From NCBI RefSeq assembly GCF_051020975.1, contig NC_135035.1:4216001-4280000 (forward strand): 64,000 bases of DNA, in the 5' to 3' direction. Each line of letters opens with the position of its first letter. Within the stretch, counting starts at the first letter, position 1. Shown here piece by piece: positions 14,301-26,300 of the stretch. The stretch comes from Osmia lignaria lignaria. Lineage: Eukaryota; Arthropoda; Insecta; Hymenoptera; Megachilidae. The notes beneath the pieces are model-generated. The model was given only the letters and a program-made list of their open reading frames with translations, did not search any database and was not told where the DNA came from. Both the position numbers and the translations under genes were made by a program.

Positions 14301-17300
14301 ATTTTATCATTCATGTTTCTTAATTACGTACAAAATTTTATAATATTTATTAATTGTGAGTAATAATATTTTGTTTCCAAATCATTTTTAACATTAATAT
14401 GATCAGAATTAAGATTCTGAAAAGTGCTGCTTCCCCTATATCCCTATTTCCCTTGTAAATTGATACTGTACAAGATTAAAGAGTATTGAAGACGTGTTAC
14501 AAAAATGAAAAAGTATTATAATATTAAAATGTAAATAATTAATGTAAATGTTGGGACGTACTTTCAGCACTAACTTTCTTTGATCACTTATAAATAATAA
14601 AAATATTTATTCTACGTTAATTTATAATTTCTCCTCTTTCGCTCCTTATTACGTGTGGCTATAAAAACCTTGTCTTACAATTACATTTGACATATTTTAA
14701 TGATACAAACCTTTGAATACTTTGTTCAAGTATTTCATCTCTTTAACTCGATCGTATGTTAAAATTTTACCATACTTTGTATCACTCTGCCTAATTTCTT
14801 CTCGCAATTTATCCTGTATATCATGGTTTTGCGCTAATTCGTAAAAAGTATTAGCTATAGTCGTTGAAGAGGTTTCGAATCCAGCCACGAAAAAGACGAA
14901 TGCTTGAGCAGTGAGCAACGTGTCTGTCAGTTCTGAAAAACACGATAAATTTTGTTTTAGAAACCTAGATAAGGTACAATAATAAATTCGAATTCATGAT
15001 AACAAATGCAACTTGATCAAGATAAGAAGCGTGAGATGGTCTAACCAGGTGGACACGAAAGTGATAACTGATTTAACCCCTAACGGTCGTGCTTTCAAAT
15101 AATAACTTAACGGTCACACTCATGCCCTGCGGTCCCATGCAGAAAATCGCTCACTTTTCGTGAACTATTTGATATTTGATCTCACAAAATTTCTGGACAT
15201 ATTTCAAGGTTCACTTTACAAGGTCCAATAGTTTGTTTGCATAAAATTGATATTTTACTATGAAAAGACATCACTGGACAAAAATTTAATGGTATACTCT
15301 TAAGGTAGGAAACTTTCAAAAAAAAATTGGGTTATTGGGACCTTGAAAAAAACATACTTATTTTTTTTAATACGTTTCTATTATAATTGCAAAACATCAT
15401 AACAAAAGTTACACTGCTGTTCACATCAGCTGTAGAGCTGTAGATATACATTGAGGCGAAGCTGAACAACTGTTTCCTTTGCCAAAATGTTGGTTAAGAC
15501 TTCGTTTTTGAGTTATTAACGAAAAGAACTGTCCAATTAGAGTGCGTATAGAGCGCATTAATCTAGTACAGGTAGCCCTCCTATAACACGGTAGATAGGT
15601 TCCTAGAAAACGCTGTGTTGTGTGAAATCGTGTTATATGAGACCCAGAGCTAATACAAAAAGGGGGGTTACGTTCCGAGAACTTATTAAAAACAAACTTT
15701 TTTTTTTTAATTCTATATAAGCAACTTAATTTTTATTAAAAATATAACACAAAACGAAAAAAAAAAAAATATTTTCATTTAATGTATCCTTAATTTATTA
15801 AAATTCTTCCTCATCAGTAGTTACAATGAGACGGCAAGTCTCGCCGCGGATAGCGTATAAACTGTGCATGACGCTTTCCGCTATAACATCGGAATAGAGT
15901 TATAAATGAGTAAATTATTATTTATTTATATATTTTCATGTAAAGGCACTGTAGTTCATTATTCGTTCCCGTTATTATTATTAAGTAATTTAGTTTTTAA
16001 ATATGTTAAACAAAAATCATGTTATCCAGTGCTGTAGAAGTACATTGTTGTACAAAGATTTTCTCAATTTTCTTATTGTGTTAGAGCAAAACAGTGTTAT
16101 AGGTTGCAGTGCTATACGAGGGTTCCCGCAATTTATCCTATCGTGTTAGAGCGAAACCGTGTTATAGGATACCGTGTTGTAGGAGGGCTACCTGTACTTT
16201 AAAACTATAAATGGGTCGTTGTCCTCATGACTAGGCAGATATATATCCTTATCTTTTCACGTGTCTCTTTGGCCGGACGCTGACCCCGGATACTACAGAA
16301 TAAGCTACCTGCTCAACTGTCAGCTGTTAGCAACGTGTTTGAAAGCAAAACACGCGCTTCGGGAGTTGATATTCCAATTTTCAGTTGCTTATATCTCGAA
16401 AACGAAGCCACAGATTGTGCCAATGTGGTGTCACCACGCGTATTCATGACCACTGTTCGAACGTAATCAATAGTCAACGCTCTCGTAATTCAGCCCGCGC
16501 CCTACAAGAGTTTTAATTGGAGAATGTTTTTCGTTAATAATTCCAAAACGAAGTCTTAACCAATATTTTGGCAAAAGAAAAAGTTGTTCAGAGTTACCTC
16601 AGTAATCATCCCCCCAGGGGATTCGACCTAATACTAGGACACCATGTATACATGTACCTCGTACGGTCGTAGCCCGGTTAGTCCGTCTAGTCTGTGTACT
16701 ATGTGAAAATTTCCAAACCGTAAGAGGCAATGGATAAAATGATCAAAAGTGCCCTTGAACCGATTTTACTTGGCAATGCACCATTCAATAACTCACCAAA
16801 AGCAATCACTGTACACCAAGTACAATATTGCCTCGAAATAAGCAACTCGCTCGGGACCGAACAGTTGCTTATTACGGAGCAGGTATGCTATTTGGCTTGA
16901 CTTTGTTCTTAAAACGGGACGATAGAGAACACAAGAAACGAGCGAGAGATCCGAGGTAGCGGTTAACCATAAAGTGATCGGCCGAGCAGCAATGTTATTT
17001 TCTGAACAAGAATAGAATATAACATGCTCTCTCATTCTCGCACTATTTCGCTTATTTCGAGGCAAATATACCAGACTGAGAAAGCATTCTACTAACTTCT
17101 CTTACTAGTCTTCTACTAACCGATGTCACTGCTCAGTCGAGCGTGACAATTTGTTACCCAAAACATCGGCTTCTCACTTTCATAAACCTCTCATTTATTT
17201 TTCGGACCTCTCACTTTGCAGGCAACTTCAAACAAAGAAGAGGAGATAGCTAGTTGCTTATTTCAAAGCAATATTATATCAACTTGGTATCCCAACCGGG

Positions 17301-20300
17301 AAAGTACATAATAACAAGTAAAACAGTAGTAGCGGTTTTTATCATATTTTGCCTATTTACTGGTATGCAAAAGCAATTTGAAAAAGTTTTAGAATATTCT
17401 AGACATGTTTATTTATGGTTCTGAATTTTTCCAGGTTTTTTAGTTGCAAATCTAATATCGCAGCCATCGTGGCGGTTATGGTATCTGATCACGGAACCGG
17501 TGGGTGCTTTTATGCCGTGGATTCGCGCCCTACAAAAGTTCTATTCTTTTCTACGAAATAATTTGTTTTTAATTATTGATTACTAGACAATAAGCAATAT
17601 TTATTTACAAATGTTGCAACAACATTTTTTAAAATATTTTGCCTCAATCATAGCGAAGCATACACAGAGTTGAAGAGACACTTTAATTCGCGGTCAGTTC
17701 CAACAAAATTCATCGCGTTCTGACTATAGTCCGTCCAACGAAACGCATCAGTAAATGTAAATAAAAGAGCTGCGTGGTGTTCACGCGATGAACGTTAACG
17801 GCTTTTACTATTAGCTGTCAAGGGTCAAATTCAGGGCCAACTTTCGGCGGTCTCTTGCAGTGGGCCCTTGCTTAGAACGGCAGGGGGGAACTTAGCGTTT
17901 TTTAAATACGCACACCGCGATCATAGCAAAATCCCGAATATAGGAAAAAAATTATTTATCATGATTTTAGGAAATGACCTAACACCTATTATTATTGTTC
18001 CAAAAGAAGTAGCTTCTTATTTTTTAATATGCAGGGATCGATATACCATGAGCCGACCCTGCTTCACACCCGAGAATTTGTATACATTTACTGACTCGTC
18101 TCGTTAGACGGACTATACATACAGTGTGTCCCACTTAAACTGATACAGAGCTCTTATTCCGTACCTATTAATGATACAAAAAATTGTTGATATGGAAATT
18201 GCATGGAAAAAGGGTGCCTATGTTTTGGCAGAAGTGAAAAATCTTTTGCATTATTAGTTTAAGAGATATGGTGATCAAGTTTTGTTTTTTAAATGGAACT
18301 ATATATTTTTTTTCAGATTATGTAATAGTGCTTCTCAAGACGAATTCATTAAGCTTTAATGTATACACTCGATTTTAATTAGTTTTCAAGATATAACGTT
18401 TACAAATTTCCTGATTTTCAGTGGATACTAGGGATGTGCGGGAATCCGATATTACGGGCTCGGGCAGACTCGGAAAAAATCGGGTAGCCCGACTTTTTTA
18501 ACCGACTTCGAAAAGGAAGAGGTTACTCAATTCGATCAGTATGTATTTTTTTTTTTTTTTTTTGTTCACCGATTACTCCGAGATGGATGGACCAATCGGA
18601 ACGAAACCTTTTGCATCTTGTAGGGTATGTCTACCGATTGGTCCCACTGAAAGAAAATTTTTCATTTTTTCATTGTTATTGCAAAATACAGGAAATTTTT
18701 AATGTTAACATTGGGCGATTTCAATGACCTGTTGTCGGGGACATGATTCTGAACAACTTTTTCATTATGCATAATTAACGGAAAGCTTTATGTATACTCT
18801 CCAAGGCATGTACCGATTGCGATGAAAAGTATGAAATAATTTCCACTTCATTTATACAAATACCCAACAGCTATTAATAAAACCTATTTACTCGTTAAAT
18901 AGTATACTAAATACATTTCAACCTTTTCGGAGGCGGCGCATAATTAAAAATCCCCGAATATACGATGCTGCCAATAATGATTTGATAGGTTGCCGACGTC
19001 TGAACTAGAATCTTCCTAGTAGAAGAAAAGTTTTTAATTTTGCGCCGCCTCGGAAAAGGTTGAAATGTATTTAGTATACTTTCTAACGAGTAAATAGGTT
19101 TTATTAATAGCTGTTGGGTATTTGTATAAATGAAGTAGAAATTATTTCATACTTTTTAGTGCATTTCGAAGTCGGTTGTATTTTTTGTTAAAAATTATTT
19201 TATTCGGGTTCGGTCGGGTTCAGTCGTGTTGATTCGGACGAGCTCTCGCGGGCCGCGGCCCAACTCTCAAGTACTTCTTAAGGGGGTAGACACGGGTAAT
19301 GCAGCGAGGTGACATTAGCGGCAAAAACGGGCCTATTAATGGATTTACGGGAATCGGTTATTTGTCCTTATATGAGAACACATAGGGCTGGGTAAGGGCT
19401 CATTCGAAAGAGGAAGGTCCAATGCAGGGCGGTCAACTCATGGTTTAACGAGATTATGTGCATATTTAATAATATCAGTGTCGAAAGTAGAAGAAAAAAT
19501 CGACAAAATGCAGTTGCAAATTGGAAGCATTTTTAGGCCACTAAAAGAGTTTTGTGACTCAAACGGTGAGTTGACCGCCCTGCATTGAACCTTCCTCTTT
19601 CGAATGAGCCCTTATTGAGCTCAAGATCTTCTCGTATAAGGACGAATAACCGATTCCCGTAAAAGCATTCCCAAAGACGAGTTCCGCCATTATCTGGATA
19701 CTACAGAGCAAGTCACGTGACAAATTTAGTTCAGCTAGTAGTTATAAGGTGGCGTCTAAGTAGAAAGGCTGCCGATTTGGAATCGTAGTCAGAATCAAGC
19801 GTTAGCTTGATTACGTCATTCGAACTGTGCTGCGAAGGCAAGCGAAAAAGGCAACATCGCCCGAACGCTGAGTGAGACGCACTACAGTCATGCTGTCCTT
19901 CTCTCATTCTGAATGTTGAGATTGTCCCCTTTCGCTAAGATTTGACTGCCGCCTGCCTGGATTTTCCACAGCGCCCCATAACAAACCTCGCCCCATTCAA
20001 ACTATATCGTGTTTGGTATCATTTTAATCAGAAAAATTTCACCAATGCGCTAGTAAAAGTTTCAGTAAAAAAAAGTCAAAAATAAGAAAGTTTTATAATT
20101 GAATTAGTATTAGTCACACCGATACGTTTCGGCTCTTTCCTTTGATCATTAGACCGCTCTCTCTCTCCTCCACTGTCTGTCCCTTTCTACGTTCACGCTT
20201 GGCTGGTCGTCGTATCTAATTCGAGATTTGACATCTCGGCTGAATATATGCGAGGTCCCTCCATTTATTAGTTCTAATAGTACCATACTTAGTACTTTTT

Positions 20301-23300
20301 TATGCAGAATGTTTCAAGGAGTTGACACAACTAAAAATTGATGCAATTCCATTTAAATAAAAAGTGGATTTGCATTTTTGAGTGCATCGTTGCATTCACG
20401 GAGAAGATGAAATCACAGAAAAATAGACATTATCATACCATTGAACTTTTACATAAACAGCTTTTTCCTATCTCTTATCAAATTCAAGATATAACCCGTC
20501 AGAAATTGCATGACGTATCCTGTATATTTTTATTAATTAAGAAACATTTATTTAAAGAAGTTAATAACTTTTTCTGAAAAGTTTCTCAGATTGCACGTTC
20601 CTTCGGTTCTTCAGAGTAGGCATATATTTTTCAGCAGCGAGGGGTGCTACGGTGCGCTGTATAAAATCCACGCGTTCAGTCAGTCAGAATTTATTGGAGC
20701 GGGACAATTTTATCAGTTAGGTTGAAAGAAGGATAGCATGATCACCCTACATCTCACTCTAACCACGCGCCAATGTTTCGCTTTCGTTCTTCAGGCGGAT
20801 CGTCGCGATGCCTCTGGCGAGATGAGCGTTTAAATGTGTTTGTAAAAATACTTGAGGCCCGGTTGCATTCCTAGATCGTGTTGCGCGCACGCTAGCTGAG
20901 AATTAAACCTTGTCAGTTCGTAACCGACCACGCAAGTGGCTCCACCAGGCCCAACGAAAAAACTGCTGTAATACCGACGTCCCGAATCAGAGAGGTCACG
21001 TGCCGTGTCTACCCCCTCTGACTGCAAAAATAAGTCGAGTGTCGAAGAATGCCCGATAGTGTCTTTGTTTATTTTAACGGTCCTCGGGATAGGGACTGAT
21101 GGCTTGCAGAGCCCTTACCCGTAAAGGCCTGAGTAATAAACTCTAGGCATTTCTATTTTTAGCTCTTCAAAGTGGACCCAATAGGGGCTTTTCGCTCATG
21201 GTTTTTCGCTTTCTCTTCACTTCGGTATTGGCTCTCGAACCATACGGATATTGTTACGTCCCGGCAGAAAATTTGAAATTTATCCGCCTTGCGTCACTTA
21301 TCAAGCCCTTTTGAGTTACGAGAATCTCTCATGTAAGGGGCGTACAGGCGGGTGTTTCGGTTTTCCGCCAACCTTTCCATTCCTCCTCGACCTTGTACAT
21401 TCTTGTCAAACCTTTCGAGGTTACGAGGATTTCTCATCCAGGGGTGTACAAGGAAGAGTTTGAGCTTAATTCTTTTCAATAGTTTACGTGACCCTCCTTG
21501 AAACTATCGTCGTCAACCATAGTAATAGCTATAGAATACAGTAATAACGCATAAAAACTCGGGTTAGCTCGAGAGCGAGAGAGAGCCGTAGCATAACATC
21601 AGCGCTACGCAGTTAGCCAGTGCTTCGCATTCCAGGAATTTCCCTTACTAACTGCGTAGAAACGGGAGAATCGTAATAATTCTTTTGTTAGAAACCTCTT
21701 TCTCTCTCTATTGCACAAAGCGCCAGCCGGTCCAACAAGGATCACCATTACCTGATCGTAACGATAGTATGAGAGAGTGGATGGATGAAAATGAATTTAA
21801 ACAATGAAAGTAAGAATTGAGAACCCTTACGAAAGCGAACGTCGCGAACGTTCGACCGCCGTTCGAAAATCAAGGGTCGTTCGAAGCAATAAGCACTATT
21901 GTATCGAAATTCTAAGAACTGCCTAGCGATAACGGCAAATTTTGAACAAAGGAACGTTCTTGAAGGAACGTTCGCCAGATTGAGAATTGTTTAAAATTCA
22001 TAGAATGCGAAATGCCGAATTCATCAAAGCGATAGTTTCTAATGTGCGATAGATTGTTGTAAAATGCATAATTCGCCACGGCATTACAACCACCGTAAGT
22101 GCATCATCCGCTTTTAAACCTATTAAATCCGACTATCTTTATTACAAATCAGGAAAGTGAATAACATTGATCCTGATGTACGGATGACGGTTTCCTCCAT
22201 CAAAACCTGTAATTTCATCTTGCAGTTCAATCGAATCAATAGTTATGAATTAATTCAATGCAATAGTCATATTACAATTCAATGCGATTAATTAATTGTA
22301 CATATAAAGAGAAATACTGCGTAGTTTCTGAAAACCGTTGAAACTATCATGGCGACGAAGTAGAAAAGAAAGGAACACCAAAGAAAGGGGATGAAAGATC
22401 TTCGTCTAGCTCGCGCGTCTCAACCAATCACCGGGCACGCGACACTACCGACAACGGACTACGATTCGCCAAACCGTCCCCTCCAAGGACGATGTTCGCG
22501 CGTCGGGCCCTTCGACCATCGATCGCGCACGAAATTTGTCACTCTTGATCGATCAATCGTAAGTGCGTGATCGGGAGTCCGTGTGTCTGAGAGACAGAGT
22601 TATTTGGAAGTTCGCGATATTTTCTCTGCGGTAAAGTCCTCCGCGTAGCGAGGCAGAGTGCCGTGCGAGTTAAAATAATCGGAATTCTGAATAAGGACTC
22701 ATAGACGCGCACGTAAAACCTTCTTTCTCCCTAATATTCTATCTTTTCTTTCAGTTTTTAAACCGTTTGTTCGCGTAGTATTTCCGTATTAACTTCATTT
22801 CGCGTAATTTATATTAATCGTAATTCGTAATTCTCGTTATTCGTTTGTCTCTCGTCGACGTACTCGTCCGTAATAATCCGTTTTCGCCGCAACAAGTGCA
22901 GTGATCGAAATCTTATCGTTCTTTAGTGTTCCAGATCATCAAGCGAATACACAGAATCTTAGCAAGCGAAAATTATAATCTTGTATTGTATTAAACAGCG
23001 TAACGGTAAGTCGATTCCATTACATTTTTCAATCACGACGTTATCAATTGGCAAAACGGGCGATCTGGTCCAGCCCTTCAGGGTTACGAGAAAGACTCAG
23101 GTCAGATCGTTCCACCGTACGAGGTATCGACTGATTTCAGTATTATTTTTCCGTTTATTACAATCTCGCAATTCCAATTTTTCCATCATCAAAAGGGCAC
23201 CTTAGTCCAGCTCTTTCGAGAGTTACGAGAGTATCTCAGGCTGGGGTGTACCACGGGCGAAAACCGCCGATTTTACAGTTAACTTTAGGAAAGCGAAATT

Positions 23301-26300
23301 GTAATAATCATTTCACGCGACCGCTACATTACTCAGCGCGTTTCAATTGTGATATTAGAGTGTTTTCATATTGATATGTGGTGTATGCGTGTGTGAGCTA
23401 GGTGGTGACATGAGTGAGACATGTGCATGGTACGAGTGACGAGTGACTGTTTAGGCTAAGGCTCGAGTGTCGCGCCGAAAAGCTATAAACAGTACAGAGA
23501 TAAGCGAGGCGGGGTGCGGTGTGCGGTGTGCATGAGAGAGGGTGGCTCTAGTCGATGGTTTTTCCGGCAGAGTGTTTTTGCGAGGCATAGCGAGAGGTTG
23601 ACCGACCGTAAGAGAATTGCGAGTGCTATTGTGAGCGGCGATTAAGTGTTGCCAAGACTTTTAATCCTTACCTCTAATTTTAAAGTTAAGTTTAACCAAC
23701 TTCACTGTATTCTTATTAAAGTCTTTTAATTAGAAATACGCTAACGCTTATTTCCTACAGATATATTTTTGTTAATTAATTCTAAGAATCTTTACCCTTG
23801 TTCATGTTACGTCCGGGCTCATTTCCATAAACCCGACCTTGCGTTCCTCATCGGGTGCGCTACACTTGGAAACTTTTCCACGTGAGGGGCGCAAGGAAGG
23901 GCCTTGCTAATCTATTTCTTCTCCTCGTTACCTGTCCGCGCTCCTCCGATCTTGTGCTCTACCGTCGGGTGCGTGAGCACTTGGAAGTGATTCCTCACAG
24001 AGAACACAAGAAAGGAGTTTGAGATTAAAATTATAATTCTCCTTTTTCTTTCCTCTTGTTAGTTTCAATAGTTTAACCGTTAATATACCAAGTTTGTGCA
24101 CCTCGCCAGTGCGAAGCACTTGGAGATAATCCCAGGCGAGGCACACAAAGGAGGCTATATTAGTTCTTTCAAATAATACAAGTCAACCTTTCCTTGGGAT
24201 GATTGCCTTGTCGAAACTACACAGCGACAAAAACTTCGAAAGTCGAAACCGTTTAGGGAGAGGTACCATAAACATCTTTCGCCGCGCGGTTAAGCAGTGC
24301 TACGCACTTGGAAATTTCCCAACTTAACCGTGCAACATAAAGAAGAATTTTCTTCTATTTTATTAGCGAGGTACCTCTCATACCTGCAAAGCATGCGTCA
24401 GCCGATCCTTCCACGAGGAGTGCATGTGATTTAGAACAGAACGATTGGAATTTAACGGAATGAAACTATTTGAATGATATTAGAATGCGAGGGTTTGCGT
24501 GACAACCGCTGTAGTTCGAAATCGTTCACGAATGTTCGAGACAAAGGTCGACCGAGTCTATAAACATCGTCGCTAAACGTTAAACGCAGAACGTTCGAAT
24601 ATACGTAAATCGTCGAGATACGAATAGGAATGTTAATAACTAATAAGAGCGGAATGAATATTAATTAAATGCGACACGCATGTATCCGCAATTTGTCGAC
24701 GATTATAAAACACCGGTTGCATCACGCGTAAACCGTTGGACAACGAGATTAATAGAGTAGTTAACGTATGAATGATAATTAACGTTATTTAACTAATAGT
24801 CATTCAAACCAGTAAACCGAATATTTCTAATAAAACAAAGACCTCTTTCGATACCGGAAATATCATTGTAAAAGCCTCTTTAATTAAGCAAACTCGAATG
24901 AATTAAGTCGTAATAGATTTCGAATATTCCAGAACTTTAGAATTGCGACGCATGAAATCCGTTGTAGCGTTAGAGGGGTAGAAAGAAATGAACAACCTTA
25001 GACGAAGGTAGAAGGAAAAGCCAGGAAAGGATGAGGGAACTAGGAAGAGCGGCCAACTAGCCCAATACGCGCGGGATTTCCCCTCCGTCACGTACCCCGA
25101 TTTGCCAAATGATGTCCCCACTTTGGGCCCTTGATCGTGGGTCGAACCCTGAGACACGATCGCTTGACTGAGGCAAATCACTCTTCGTCGAAAAATCGTG
25201 AGGTACGTGGCGGGGAGCCCGTGTTCGCGTCGAGCAATAGTTTCGTGTGAAAATCGTAGAAATTAGCTGACCGGTAAAGTCCTTGAAAAAGGCAGAGTGC
25301 CGGGAGATTGCGGTTCGCGTTTTCCGCGTTAAAGACTCTTGCGAATACGTTAAATTTCACACTTTTCAATCACTATCCTTTTCTCTTTCGTTTTAAACCG
25401 TCCGCTGAATTAATTACTTTTCTTTTTGGTTTTTTTTTTCCTTTCGCGTCGCGTCGTCTTTGCAATACTTTTGTGCTCGTTTCGTAATTAATCGTCCCGT
25501 AATACCGTAATCAAGGCCGATCGCGAACGCGTAATGCAGTGGCAGTTCCCTCATTTCTTTTTTGATTTCCAGATTTTTCAACGACACCAGAGAAAAGCTA
25601 CTAACAATCTATTATCAGATATTATAATTTCACCTTGATTTCTGGTAAGTTGTCCATTTCATTTTGTCGAATACGACGAATCTGGACGTGGCGAGGCAAA
25701 ACGGGCGATCTACGAAACCGAGAATTCTGGAAAGTTTCTCCCTAGATCGTTCCGTTCGCAATCGAGACAAGGTATCGAATATTTAAAATATTTGGAAAAT
25801 TCCGATTTTACACACAAGGAGGACGGCCCCACGAAACCGAGGCTCTGGTGAATTACCCCCTGGGACCGTTCTTTTCCTTTGATTCGCGCTTAGATTCTTT
25901 ACACGACATCGTCGCTCGAATCATCGAACCTTTTAATCAACCTCTAACTATTCTATAATCAATAGTTTCGTTTTTCATAAAATCTAAACTTTTCTTAATA
26001 ATGCATTTATTTTCTGTTATATTTGAAACAGCTCGCATTTTCTGTTAACCAACCATTTTTATTGTTACATTTACCTTTTTGAGATTATATTTCTGTTACA
26101 CCTAATTAGTTTAATTCATTTACTTTTTAAATACTTCCTTTTTCCTTATTTTCACGCCTACCATCTTCGTACAAATTCACACGAGGGGCCCGTATGGGAC
26201 TAGAGCATTGACGAACCCGATTAATATCTTAATTAACTATTAATTAATCTATCAACTCTTTTATTGTTCTAATCGCGAAGGATCTAACATCGTTTCGAGC

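Noticed and set aside
17868..18107. Open frame with PEVASYF-like residues
   Set aside because: Lies inside the TAGTCCGTCC MITE, and the second copy at 29522-29912 does not keep the frame.
20830..21027. Frames recurring in three places (also about 49782-50072)
   Set aside because: They are the left end of the AGGGGGTAGACAC element, covering its terminal repeat; no protein family and poor conservation.
24093..24149. Junction modules as tRNA or hammerhead ribozyme
   Set aside because: No A/B boxes or cloverleaf with an anticodon arm, and no CUGANGA/GAAA hammerhead core in the expected positions in the modules I checked.
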